DNA of 64,000 nt from Spirogloea muscicola (GCA_009602725.1 WELB01000006.1:1088522-1152521), one strand, 5' to 3'; shown: positions 34,829-45,913, numbered from the stretch's first letter. The notes: a model not told the origin generated them from the sequence alone. Numbers and translations: made by a program.

Positions 34829-36056
34829 ATGGCTCGCCTCGCCATCGCCATCGTTGTCCTGGCCTTCGCCACCGCGGCGGTTGCCACTTGCTCCCCATCC
34901 AATGCCATCTACTTCGGAGGTGCCACCTCCGTGCAGGGGCTTGAGAACCAGGTCCTCAGGTCCTACGGCACCTATGGCTGCTACGGCGCGACTGGGTGAG
35001 TCAGCTCAAACCTTGCCTCCAAGCAGATATTGTGGAGGAAGGCTTGACTTCGACCGAGTGGTTGTAGCCTGCTGTTGACCCTCAGCTGAGGGCCTGACTT
35101 CCACAGTAGTAACCATGGGCGGTCTACACACGGCTGAAGTTCATGCATGAGCTGCTCACGAACGACCTCCACCTCCGTGGCACTGCGGCACCACTGACTG
35201 GCCATGGCCACACTTGTTCTGCTGGCAGTTCCGGCGCGCTGGCTACGCCAACTTCAAGACCAACGACTACAAGGTGGCCGCGTCCGATGCTGCCATGACC
35301 ACCTCTCAGGAGTCCGGCCTGGGCTTCAGCAAGCTGACCGTCCCCCAGGGCCTCCAGGCCTACTCCATGCTCTACAACGGCGCCACTCAGCTCACCCTTT
35401 CCTGCCAGAGCCTGGCTGACCTCTACTCCGGCTTCTCCACCTCCATCGGCAGCGGTGCCATCACCATCCCCGTGGCCCGCTCCGACTCCTCGGGCACCTC
35501 GTTCGTCTTCTCCTCCTACCTGAACCTGTGCACCGCCGGTGGTGCGCGCCCGTGGCCCGCGAGCAAGGTCGGTGAGGTGGTGGCCTGGGGCTCCCCCCGC
35601 CTGGTGACCGCCGCCGGCTCCAGCGGCGTGGCTTCCTACGTCTTCTCCCACCCCGGTTCCATCTGCTACTTGGGCAACCCCGTGGCCGTCACCTTCGTGA
35701 CCGGCAACGTCCGCATTGCTGCCACCAACAACAAGGCCGGGCAGAACTACAAGGGCAACTCCTGCTCCGTGACTGGCGCCATCCCCGTCTCCCTGCCCTC
35801 CGCCACCGCCACCTGGTCCGGCGTGAACACCATCTTCCAGCCGGGGTCAGGCGTGTGCCCGATGGTCTCCTTCGTGTACATCTGGGCTCGCAAGACCTAC
35901 CCCACCGGCTCCACTCCCAACGCTGCCGCAACCAAGGCTTTCCTCAACTTCATGTTCTCTTCCAGCGGCCAGGGCCTTCTTGCTCCCCTCAACTTCGTCC
36001 CAGATCCCAGCAGCCTGCTCACTCAGAACAGGAACGCAGTTGCTACCATTGCGTAA
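34829..36056 (+). CDS. Secreted PstS-like phosphate-binding protein
   Basis: Exon 1 (34829 to about 34995) starts MARLAIAIVVLAFATAAVAT, a clear signal peptide. Exon 2 (35229-36056) encodes a PstS-type solute-binding fold: VAASDAAMTTSQ (the 'aSDap' block), VARSDSSGTSFVFSSYL (equivalent to RxDxSGTTxxFTxYL, which binds the phosphate oxygens), GVASYVFSHPGSICYLG (the 'GV..yV...pgsIGY' block) and AFLNFMF near the end. In bacteria PstS feeds an ABC importer. Here no importer genes are near, so a cell-wall or extracellular role in phosphate binding is inferred. Codon use is strongly C-ending, unlike VPS13, which suggests high expression. TGTAA lies at 36077, 20 bases after the stop. With donor GTGAGT at 34996 and acceptor at 35228 the reading phase is off by one base, so a small exon or a one-base sequence error is likely. 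Confidence 0.85.
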
Positions 36057-36737
36057 AATCACAAAATTTTAGTAACTGTAAAACATGACAATTGTTTCAG
36101 TTTACTATACATGACTATATACGAGTGCATTGATTGTCAACCCAAATTCCAACCAAGTGTTGTTCATTGTTGTGCGTATGCTAATGTTGATCATGCCTGT
36201 ATGTGCATCATGTGCTTATGAAAATCTGAAGATTCATCCATAGTCTCGATGAAAGTGGTTCTCATAACTATTAGTTTCACACACCCTTAACATGATATTG
36301 TCTGCATCATGTGGGCAAAATCACACTTGAGTCCAGTTACATGCCATTGTTGATCATTCTTATGTGCTTCTGATCATCTGAAGATTCACTCGTAACCATA
36401 TTCAAATTCATTTTCGTAACTATTGTTTTGCACCTTAAACATCCTCCAGCAAGATTGATTAATTTGCTTGACAAAATTTAGAAAATACCATCACTGCATC
36501 TGAAAAGACCGATAAAGTCAATCAGACACTGTTTTGCACCTAAAGCAAACATAAGTACATAGCAATGTTTCCAAATAATATTCTGAATCTGTTCAAGACA
36601 CCTGAAACATCTGTTACATATTTCACGTATTACCCTAACGCTTGTCTCATATTAGTATGTTAACCAACTTCACATGGTGATTCACCTAGCTTCGCAAACT
36701 ATTATCTTGATCGAAAAGAAGACTTCGTTCCTGGCTG
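36057..36737. other. AT-rich 3' flank without genes
   Basis: Apart from TGTAA at 36077-36081, probably the polyadenylation signal, this AT-rich stretch shows no frame with recognisable protein and no RNA gene that I can see. Confidence 0.6.
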
Positions 36738-37446
36738 TTCATTCCTTTTCTGGGCTGGCTGTTCCAGCCCATATCCTCAATGGCCGAGCCCTTCCTCCTT
36801 CTCGACCCGATCGTTGGAGCACCCGCGCTTGCCCCCCGCGCCGCCGCCGCCGCCGCCGCTGCGGCGGCGTCGGCGGTCCTTTCGCCCCCCGCTGCCGCCA
36901 GCTGGCGAGCTGGCGCCGACGAGCTCATGGCCGCGCCAGGCCCCGGAGCTTCTTCGGGCGCCACGCTCAAGGCCGCGCCAGACCCTGCCCCCCCCCTCCA
37001 AGTGCCTCGCCGCTGCCGAGTTCCCCCGGTCACCCTCGGCTGGGCAGCAGTTCCCCGTACCTGCGCCAGCGGCAGCTGCTCCTCCCGACGCTTCAAGCCC
37101 CACGGCGGCGGCCTCGGGCGCCCCGGCCTCCTCTACCTTGGCGGGAGCCGAGCTCGTCCTCCCCTACCAAGTGCCTCCTGTCTTCACGGGCAGCGACGGC
37201 CTGAGTACGAGCGAGGTTCTGTCCCTTCGGCCACCCAACTCTTGGCGGCCGCGGCACCACCGGCCCTCCTCACCCCCACACCCGGCGCGCTGACCTCGTC
37301 GCCAGCGCGCTCGGCGGGGGGCCTCGGCTCATCGCCGACATTGTCACGACTGACTGCTTTGTTTCCAGCAGCGCCAAACGCTCGTCGGAGGAGGCGGGCT
37401 ACGCAGTCGGCCAAGCGGCGGGCGGAAAGGAACGGAAGTACTCGGA
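36738..37446 (+). mobile_element. GC-rich LINE-related block before the first gap
   Basis: It opens with the flank unit GGGCTGGCTGTTCCAGCCC (36752-36770). Pro/Ser/Ala-rich frames follow. About 37291-37446 encodes PRLIADIVTTDCFVSSSAKR and a segment ending GGKERKYS just before the gap. This resembles the VITDLVTTDVV...KATKHADHP region of copy C, so the gap probably hides a LINE tail. The upstream Pro/Ala-rich part could be an ORF1 or simple GC-rich sequence. Confidence 0.5.
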
Positions 37447-37822
37447 NNNNNNNNNNNNNNNNNNNNNNNNNNNNNNNNNNNNNNNNNNNNNNNNNNNNNN
37501 NNNNNNNNNNNNNNNNNNNNNNNNNNNNNNNNNNNNNNNNNNNNNNNNNNNNNNNNNNNNNNNNNNNNNNNNNNNNNNNNNNNNNNNNNNNNNNNNNNNN
37601 NNNNNNNNNNNNNNNNNNNNNNNNNNNNNNNNNNNNNNNNNNNNNNNNNNNNNNNNNNNNNNNNNNNNNNNNNNNNNNNNNNNNNNNNNNNNNNNNNNNN
37701 NNNNNNNNNNNNNNNNNNNNNNNNNNNNNNNNNNNNNNNNNNNNNNNNNNNNNNNNNNNNNNNNNNNNNNNNNNNNNNNNNNNNNNNNNNNNNNNNNNNN
37801 NNNNNNNNNNNNNNNNNNNNNN
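37447..37822. other. Assembly gap (376 unknown bases)
   Basis: Unknown bases flanked on both sides by GC-rich sequence. Open frames crossing it are meaningless. Confidence 0.99.
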
Positions 37823-37979
37823 GCCCTCCCTCCTGCCATTGCTGCTTCCTCAACCTCCTCTAGCAGCTCTACAAGTGGTACAGGTCGAGTCGACATGGCC
37901 CCCGTCAGCACGGCTTCCCCCACTCTGTGGCACCTCCGGCCCTCCTAGTAGAGGGCGTCATTTCATGTAGCCACATTCT

Positions 37980-38095
37980 TTGCGCTGCATTCTTTGCACT
38001 TTCTGCATTTTCTGCCTGAACAATGTATTGGCTTGAATTGGCCTAGCTTTAATCTCATGCGCACCGCGCGCCTTCTCTCTTCTTTGTTCACAAGC
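37980..38095 (+). repeat. Dispersed repeat 'ACAATGTATTGGCTTGAAT'
   Basis: The segment from about 38020 reads GAACAATGTATTGGCTTGAA, then a CATGCGCACCGCGCGCCTTC end. The same unit is at 41042-41105 on this strand and, reversed, at 59880-59942, 60757-60800 and 60970-61030. It lies in LINE-rich zones and may be part of a LINE 3' flank or a separate short element. Confidence 0.75.
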
Positions 38096-40500
38096 TCTCT
38101 CTAAATGCTCAAAACACAAATCACAAATTATTCAATCTCACATGGGATTTGCACATGAAAAGTATCCATAACTCCACAAACCAGAACTCATGTATAAATG
38201 TTTCAGAATGATCATACTAGCAAACTGTTGAATCTGCTTGAACACCTGACCAGGTTCTCACAATATTGACTTACTTCCAAATCTTATAACTGGAAAATGG
38301 TTGAGTAAATATTCTAAGTCCGTTTAGGGTTTCATATCAGACTTATCATGCAACAAAATCCTACGTAATAATATACTTGCTCACACCAATTTGCTGCGTC
38401 AAATTGCTGTCTCTTGCGTCTTGGTCATGTTAGAACGTTTTCTGTTTCACGAAGTAATGTAACTATTCTGTCAATTCATTCTATACGAGATCGACTACCT
38501 TGCAACTTCACCTGGTTGGGTAAAAGCTGGCGAAGACACCAAGTGAGACAACACTGTTTCTTTACGACACTAACACAGTGCGTTTGTTATGAAACATCCT
38601 GGAATACTGTCTCCCTTTAGTCAAGAATGACAGGTCGTGAGCCAAAGTAGCTGCAATAGTGACTGCAGTTGGTCAAATGTCAACCAGATGTACTTAACAT
38701 CGTTCCTAAGTACACACGCCCTTTGCCTTGTCTCTCGGTCAGAGAAGAGGGAGTCTCTAGTCAGGACCTGATTATGTATGCACCACGTCTCATATTTCTT
38801 AATGATCTCCTGGCTCTGCTATATGGAGCTTCTTTTCCCCTTGGATAAGCTACTCCAATCTCGTGTGCTACATTCAGTGATGAGAACATCCTTCTTGATT
38901 GGACCCTCTGTTTGGTTTTTGGCCTCTCACAGCCATCGCCTAATTTGGAGAAAGTGTTCCTTTCAATACAGAAAATTGACAATTTGTCATCAAGTGCTCA
39001 TGTTGGTCGTAGATTCTGCCCTTTGGGCCTTGTGTACAGTCTTCTGTGGGCTCGCATTTCCCAGCCCTCGCCCTGTCGGGAAGAGATGGAGCTTGTGGTG
39101 AGTGATGGAGGGCCTGAGTGGCCAAGTACGAAGGCAAGCACATCAACAGATGTTTTACATCACCTGCTGCTAGGCTGAGCCGCTCAATTAACACGAGTCA
39201 GCATGTGTAGGGGAAGCTAAGTGATGCCCGATTATGCCGAACGGCAGATGAGAAGCCCTTCTGCTACCAGCAAAACTTCGACCAACTTTGTGCGAGCCAG
39301 CCTGTCCTCACTTCCCCATTTCACAACTTTGAGATCAAGTCCGGTCCGCTTGCCAACTCCCTCAACGCCCTCAATTTCTCGTTATGCACTCGTCAGAGCA
39401 TGCATGTCGTAGTAACTATGACTACCTGTATCAAGGGTAGACCACTTGGTGCCATTGTATTCACCATATGCTAGGTGCCCCCGCCCTTACTGTCTTGTGT
39501 TTAGGAGACTCACGTGGCAGAAGGTATGGTTTGTAGAGATGCTAAGTACAAGAGATTTATAGAAGCTCCTAAAACAAGGTCTGCAAATACTTGGTTACGG
39601 CAGTCTAGTTCGATAATAGACATGCCATCTTCTTTGTAATTGTGCTTATTTTAGATGTTTTCGTGGGTTTCGTGATGGCTCTTTGGAGGCGGCATCTCAC
39701 TAAAGTAGCAGTTCACGGCACGTAGGGCAATGGCACTCCTGAAGCGTGTCATAGGCAGTAAGCTGACTCCCACTACCAGCTGCTGCAACACACAGAAGCT
39801 GACTATCACAAGTTTCAGACTTCAATTCAGTTCTGCAGTTTTTCCTTGCCTACAAATTTTCCTTGCCCCTGCTCTAGGAGCATACCAGCTCTCGCTACTT
39901 CCGCTGGCTCCTCAACGATACCTCTAAGATACCTAGTCATTCCTTTCTTCCCGACTGCTCAGCTCCCGTAGGCTGCTGCGCCGGCCTGCTATGCAGTTGC
40001 TCTTTTACATCACTTATGGGCTTGCTCCATGCCACTGCCTCTTGGATGAAAGCTCGCGGATGCCCCACAATCTCATGGATACTGAAAGCGGATATGAAAG
40101 AGAAGATAGAGGTGGAAGAACTGGGAGTAGAGAAGTGAACGATGACTTTACGGGCCAATGCAAGAGATGAGCCACGTCAAGTAAGCAGAGGCTAGTGTGA
40201 CTGACAGGCCCAGAGGGGGGCGCCCAGAGAAGTGAGCGGGGTGAAGGCCCAGAGAGGAGAGTCGGGTAATAAGCTGGTGTTCCTGCACGAGGCACTGGTG
40301 TGGAAACTGGGCTCACACAGGAGGCAGTGGCTGTGAGAGCCATGACTTTTCGAAGAATCGTCATTCTCCGTTCTCTTTTGGTGTGGCCTAATCTCTTTAA
40401 AAGCAAGGCCCGCTTGATTACTAGGCTTGCTCTCAGCTCGTGGATGGAGCTACGTTTATCGCTTGTCCTCACAAGCCGCCCAGCTTCGTGCATTAAATTG
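38096..40500. other. Intergenic stretch, no gene recognised
   Basis: I see no conserved protein, RNA gene or long coherent frame. A LINE-flank fragment with CTCTCACAGCCATCGCC is near 38923-38945, and GGCTCGCATTTCCCAGCCC is near 39050. Short frames here have no recognisable sequence. Confidence 0.55.
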
Positions 40501-40561
40501 GAAGAGCCGTTGTCTTCTCTAGTCCATTATTCATCCTTTCCTTGGGCTGGCCTCTCACAGC

Positions 40562-40926
40562 ATGAAAACCAGCCACCACCCTCTTCTAAATACGCAGACC
40601 ACCCGGTGGGCGACGAGTTTGTTCCCCTTGCAGTCGACGTACACGGGGCCTTCGGCGCAAAGTGGCTCGACTTGCTTCACCGCCTGGCGCAGCAGGCCGC
40701 GGCCCGCCGCCACGGGCAGCAGGGCGAGCAGCCCGGCTTCAATGTCGCCGGGTCCCTCGCGCAGGTCTTCCGCATGCGGTTGGCCGTCTCGCTTCAGCGG
40801 TCCCTTGCGTTCGCGGTCCACTTGCGCGCCGGCCGAGCTTTGGCGGCGGCCTCCGGCTTCCGTCAGGGCGACGTCTTTCCCCCGGCTAGCTACTCCGACT
40901 TGCATCTCCTGACTAGAGGTTACTGA
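40562..40926 (+). mobile_element. LINE C-terminal tail, best preserved copy
   Basis: One frame runs without break through SKYADHPVGDEFVPLAVD, VHGAFGAKWLDLLHRLAQQ, AGSLAQVFRMRLAVSLQRS, LAFAVHLRAGRALAAASGF and FPPASYSDLHLLTRGY, ending at a stop at 40924-40926. Its GC-rich third positions are maintained, which suggests a young insertion. Upstream of 40562 the match to the LINE stops at a CTCTCACAGC flank word, so it is 5'-truncated. Confidence 0.85.
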
Positions 40927-41205
40927 GCGTCCTCTGGCTGATGTCTTCGTCCTAGTCCAAAGGCATGGTCTGTAGTGTAGTTCTTTTTCGGCTCCTCTTT
41001 CTTCATGTAGCCTTGTTTAGTTTGCACTAGCCTCTGCTTTGAACAATGTATTGGCTTGAATAAGCCTCCCTTTCAATTTCATGCACCGCGCGCCTTCTCT
41101 CTTTCTTTGGCTTGGGATATTGTCCATTCTTTTTGGGCTGGCTTTGCCAGCCACTCTTCTCTATGGGCGAGCACATCCTTCCTCTCCTGGAAGCGAGCAA
41201 TTTCT
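40927..41205 (+). repeat. LINE 3' flank with both dispersed repeat units
   Basis: After the tail stop there is TGTAGTGTAGTTC, then the GAACAATGTATTGGCTTGAA unit (41042-41105), then TTCTTTGGCTTGGGATATTG and the hairpin GGGCTGGC-TTT-GCCAGCC (41135-41152) with CTATGGGCGAGCAC. This is the clearest place where the two short repeats occur together in one flank. Confidence 0.7.
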
Positions 41206-41375
41206 TCTCCGTGCCACCCCTCCCCTGTTTCGGCCTGTTTGCAGCGTGCTCAGGCTAATGCTTTGCACCAGAAAGCTGGGCGAGCTCTAGTCGGTGGCAG
41301 AAGGGCTTCATATCTGCCATTTAGTACTCAGGCATCAATTTAGCGACCTTCATATCTTGACCCGTGGTTACTGAG
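41205..41375 (+). mobile_element. LINE tail, second subtype, fragment
   Basis: Pieces encode a decayed VCSVLRLMLCTRKLGEL-like segment. In its other frame this matches CLQRAQANALHQKAGRALVG and STQASI, followed by a TRGY-like end. This is the subtype seen in full on the minus strand at 42097-42463 and 61142-61370. Confidence 0.65.
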
Positions 41376-41479
41376 CGGGTCAATCTGCTGTAGCTTATGT
41401 AGGTCTTTTGATGTGCTTGCCTTTGTACTTGGGCATCTGGCCTTCGATTGTTTCCAAGTACTCGAAAATTTCCTTTCCC

Positions 41480-41614
41480 AGCACCTATTCTCTTGCCTTT
41501 GCGGTTCAACTGCGCGCCGGCCGCGCTTTGGCTGCGGCCTCCGGCTACCGTCAGGGCGACGTCTTTCCGCCGTCTAGCTATTCAGACTTGCATCTTCTGA
41601 CTAGAGGTTACTGA
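41480..41614 (+). mobile_element. LINE C-terminal tail, short copy
   Basis: The frame encodes LAFAVQLRAGRALAAASGYR, QGDVFPPSSYSDLHLLTRGY and a stop, nearly the same as the end of the 40562 copy. It is strongly 5'-truncated. Confidence 0.75.
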
Positions 41615-41724
41615 GAGTCCCCTTGCTGCTGTCTCAGTACTTAGCACCCAGGATTCTTCTGTCCTTGTCCATTCGTTTTGGGCTGGCCTCTCCCAGCCAC
41701 CAGTCAATTTGGCCGCGCTTGCTT

Positions 41725-41826
41725 TTTATTCTCTATGGCCGCTGGCGGCTGCCTCTGGGTCTCGGCGGAGTGCCTCCTTCCCTGCAACGAGCTACTCCGA
41801 CCTGATGTTGCTCACTCGAGGGTACT
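41725..41826 (+). mobile_element. LINE C-terminal tail, very short copy
   Basis: The frame encodes SGSRRSASFPATSYSDLMLL TRGY with a stop at 41824-41826. It matches copy D at 3838-4077. The 3' flank with the hairpin at 41914-41932 and ATGGGCGAGCAC follows. Confidence 0.75.
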
Positions 41827-42096
41827 GATCTTCCCTAGTGCGTTGTCGTGTTTGGTAGTATAGTCCTTTTGCGGCACCTCTTTCTTTGGCTTTGGACATT
41901 GTCCATTCTTGTTGGGCTGGCTTTGCCAGCCCTCTTCTCTATGGGCGAGCACTTCTCTTCTCTATTCTCTATGGGCGCGCACCACTTCTTTCTTCTCTAG
42001 TGAAGAATTTTCGTGTAATTGAAACAAACGAAGGCCAAATGGCCAAGTACAAAGGCAAGCACATCTAAGACCTACATAACCTACAGCAAAAGGACC

Positions 42097-42463
42097 CGCT
42101 CAGTAACCGCGGGTCAAAACATAAAGGTCGCTAATCTGATGCCTGAATACTAGATGTCAGATAAGAAGCCCTTCTGCCACCAACTAGAGCACGCCCAGCT
42201 TTCTGGTGCAAGGCATTAGCCTGGGCACGCTGCAAACAGGCCGAAACTCGTCGTCGCAAGAAAGACAGATATGCAGCTGGCAAGCACATCTCAGCCGGGA
42301 ACACATCTGCACGTCGTGTAGAGCCTAGATTGACAATGTTGTGGAGGAGGGTGTGGAAACGCGGACCCAGACAGCCAAAGGTGTCAACTGCAGCTGGCAG
42401 GAGCTGATCGCACCGGGGGTAGTCGGAGTAGTGCTGTAGCTTTCTCTGCTCTGCAATGCCCAC
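42097..42463 (-). mobile_element. LINE tail, second subtype
   Basis: The minus strand encodes QRKLQHYSDYPRCDQLLPAA and VDTFGCLGPRFHTLLHN, then CLPAAYLSFLRRRVSACLQR and AQANALHQKAGRALVGGRRA. The layout is the same as the first subtype (Y.D.P..D...P.AVD..G.LG, then LR.R.S..LQRA.A.ALH.RAGRAL), so both are branches of one LINE group. Confidence 0.8.
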
Positions 42464-42579
42464 TGCGTGGCCAGCGATTTGTGTCGATGCTGGAACTCTC
42501 TTCTCTAGTGAAAGCTACACCGGGCCTGTCACGATTGGTCAGACAGAACGTCAACGGTGCCATACCCTGGTGGCGCGCC

Positions 42580-43143
42580 TCTCGTCATGCCCGCCGGAAC
42601 GCCTGCAGAGGCGGCTCGGTCACGGTGTGAACAGGACCCCCGAGTCGGGAAGGAGCAGTGCGGCCCTCCCCGCGGGGCGCAGCGGGCGGTTGGGGTTTGC
42701 CCGGGTCCGTTTCCAGTGATGTGCTGGGCAGCGCGGCCCCCCCCCTAGTCCAGCCCAGTCCCGTTACCACAGGCAGACTGAGATTGAATATCTCCACCGC
42801 CCCGAACCAATTACCATTCATTTGACCCGCCCCGGACTCCAACGCCTCCGCCCGCGCCATCTCCGCCGCGCCGTCGCGCCGGCCTCGCCGCGCCGCGCAG
42901 CCGCCGCCGGGTGTGCGCGTCGTCCGCCGGTCTTGCTTCCGTCCGTCTGGCTTTCCAGGCTCTCGTCATTCGTGCCCAGGCTCTGCCAACGGAAACTTGC
43001 GCTCCTCGCTCGCCACTCCCGTGCAGGGCTTCCGAGGGACAGATCTCCCTCTCGGCTACGTCCGCTCGCCGAGCCAGAGCGCGCGCCTGTTGATTTTTCG
43101 CTCTCTCCTGCCTGTGGCGAGTCGTCCAAGTCCTTCGGCCAAG
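42580..43143. promoter_or_regulatory. GC-rich leader and promoter region of Rab1
   Basis: A GC-rich stretch with CCGCCG-type sequence at 42840-42910 precedes ATG 43144. No TATA box was found. It probably holds the promoter and 5' untranslated leader of the Rab1 gene. The boundary is not defined by sequence. Confidence 0.5.
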
Positions 43144-44958
43144 ATGAACCCTGAGTACGACTACCTCTTCAAGCTCCTGCTCATCGGAGATTCTGGCGTC
43201 GGGAAGTCCTGCCTCTTGCTGCGGTTTGCGGATGACTCCTACCTCGAGAGCTACATCAGCACCATCGGCGTGGACTTTGTGAGGCTTCTCACTTGTCAAG
43301 CATGACTCTCCGGTGCCCAATGATTGAGCAGCTGTCACTAGTGGACGACTTTTGGCATCGGTCTTATTTCTTGTCACTTGCTGAGGACGAGTCTGCTTTG
43401 ATGATGACGGACAGAAAATCCGGACAGTGGAGCTTGACGGCAAGACCATCAAATTGCAGATCGTAAGTGCCATGTGCGAGTGTTTGCTGTGTAGATCTAT
43501 GCAGATACTATGCAGTCACCCTCCAGAAGTTGGAAAGTGTGCCTAGCCTAAGGAGGTGCTGTGCTTCAGTGTATAGGACGAACTCGTCACCTAATTGGTC
43601 AAGCGTGTGTCCGTGACAAACCTAATATTGGTCAGGGTCATCCAATGCTCTGGACGTAGAAGATCAGTGTCATCCATCTGGTTGTTCTGCAGTGGGATAC
43701 TGCTGGACAGGAGAGGTTTCGGACAATTACGAGCAGTTACTATCGGGGCGCCCACGGAATCATTGTAAGTCTGTAGCTATTTCGTGGTCGTCCAGTCGAG
43801 AAGTGCAACTCACCTCCTTTGCACGAAGTGAGGTCTTCTTAGGTCAGCGGTACCCGAGGATTGTGGAGGAGTGCTTGATTGTGTGCATCCAAGAAGGATG
43901 TGTAGAGCAAGTGAAAGACAAGTCCTAAGTCTTGCATATTTGAGTCTTCTGCTAGTTGGTCACATGTCTGCAAGTTGCACAGTTAAGCTTTGAAGCATTT
44001 GTTTTGTCAATGTAGCTCATCATTTGCTTGGCCTTATTAAGGGAACAGAATGTATGTGTGATATTAGTCTGTGTAAACGTCTGTATAGATGGTAGAATCA
44101 TATGGTAGAAAATACATATGCATATATATCTGAGCATCACTGAGTCATGATGCTGGTTGACTTGCAGGTAGTTTATGATGTGACCGATCAGGAAAGCTTC
44201 AACAATGTCAAACAATGGCTTAATGAGATAGATCGGTATGCAAATGAGAATGTGAACAAGCTCTTGGTTGGTAATAAGAGCGATCTGACTGCCAAGAAGG
44301 TGGTTGATTATCAGACCGCCAAGGTATGTTTCATGGTGTAAATCAATAGTTGTGTGCTCGTGACCTCCTATTGAGCTTTTGTGCATGACCTGAGAGACCT
44401 GTCCTCAACTAGACGTGCTTCAGTCATAAGGCCTTGATGCTTACTGCTGTCACCTGATAGCAGATGTCAAAGGCAGCTGTATGCAATCCTGCTTCTGCCA
44501 TGCTAAGCCTCCTCTTATGATTTACCATAAGTAATGCAAGGACTGTACGTTGATGACATTGCTGTGCAGGCTTTTGCTGACGAGATTGGTATCCCATTCT
44601 TAGAGACATCAGCGAAGAATGCAACAAATGTTGAGCAAGCTTTCATGACCATGGCAGCTGAGATTAAAAACAGGTAGATTACCACATCACAACTGAGTCT
44701 GATCTGTCTCTGTTATGCAGATCAGTCTTCACATTATCTGTAGCATAAGTGATAGATCATGTAGCTGACAAGCATACACTAGAAATCAGCCTACCTGAGT
44801 ATAATACGACGTACAATGATGGTTGTCCTTCACTGATACTGCACGGTTGGCAATGTCACTGATGCAGAATGGCTAGCCAGCCGGCGCTGAACACCAAAGC
44901 GAGCACTGTCCGCCCTGGGGAAAGCCGGCCTCTGCCACAGAAGAACAATTGTTGCTGA
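43144..44958 (+). CDS. RAB1: Rab1-type small GTPase, six exons, complete
   Basis: Rab1/Ypt1 controls vesicle tethering between ER and Golgi. Exons are 43144-43278, 43415-43462, 43693-43764, 44168-44323, 44570-44673 and 44868-44958. All have GT-AG borders and join in phase to give 201 residues, the usual family length. Visible motifs are the P-loop GDSGVGKS (residues 15-22), switch [40 protein letters not shown] (G3 and switch II), NKSD (G4), ETSAK (G5) and the C-terminal NNCC for double geranylgeranylation. The start [20 protein letters not shown] is typical of Rab1. Introns are 136-403 bp. A possible alternative is Rab8, but the effector and N-terminal sequence fit Rab1 best. Confidence 0.97.
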
Positions 44959-45913
44959 TGTGTTCCTTGAGAGTGCTCGATTGGCATTAGAAGGGTTGTT
45001 GATGAGGCCAGCTAGCCGGCCAGCCTGGCTAACTTAGGGGTGTACTTCTTCATGCTGGCCCTTGGGGTCATGTAGCCACCTCCTTGGGATCTATAGTATC
45101 AATCATGACCAAGATGGATGCAGCTGTTCAGGTCCACCTTCTTTGGAATTGTAAGAACCTTCTGACTGTTGCGAGGAGCTGTCTTGGCCAGTTCACAGCC
45201 GGGTATGCCTGAGGGACTGTCATTAGTGAACCTGGCAGCTTTACGCTGCAGCGCCATTTGCACCTGGCCTGTAGAACGAGCTGGCAGCCTTGTAGTGGGC
45301 CGAGTGTCCTCAGGCAGGCAGACATTGAGGAGGTCATTTCACGTATTTGCTTATCTGGTCTCGGTTGACCTTGATTTCGCTGGATGATCGATCTGTGTGT
45401 GTGTAAAAGACGTTGGCTGTTGTCCCATGGTGCTTTGCATCCCCGCTGTTGCTAACCCTCTCCAACCATATCAATTTTGTGCTGCAAAAGGCAGACGTCC
45501 TACTGGCCTGAAGGAAGCTGCAGCCACTAAAGCTGGCCGTTCCTTCGCGACTGCTAAGAGTTGAGAAGGCCAATGCATGAAAGACCTCCATGCAATATGC
45601 CTTGTGGATCACCTGTCGGCTGGTGTATGCGGCCATCCTCCTTGATAAAGCCATAGAGGTGGAGGCTCCTGATACCACCTAGTGCAGGAGCCAACACTTA
45701 GGCTGCTCAAATCTAAGTTTTGTCAGCCTTTGACGTGATCCTATTCTCTTGGCCAGCCAGGAGTATCCCTGGGCTCAAGCAGATGAAAAGCGTGAAAAGA
45801 GAATGCCAAACGTATCCAGTCTGACCTGCCACATGTGACTTACACTGCTCAATATTGTCGTTATGATTGTTGATAGCCTGTCAATAGTTGCAATACTGAT
45901 GCTGCTGGTGAAG
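44959..45913. other. 3' flank of Rab1, no gene recognised
   Basis: This holds the Rab1 3' untranslated region and intergenic DNA. Short frames on both strands have no recognisable sequence. Confidence 0.55.

Noticed and set aside
34829-36056. Bacterial contamination as source of the PstS-like gene
   Set aside because: It has a probable intron, TGTAA after the stop, and flanking LINE and host sequence in one contig without a gap between it and the transposon region.
36780-37970. 396-residue Pro/Ala-rich frame across the first gap
   Set aside because: It runs through unknown bases in GC-rich DNA. Only its LINE-like portion in another frame has recognisable sequence.
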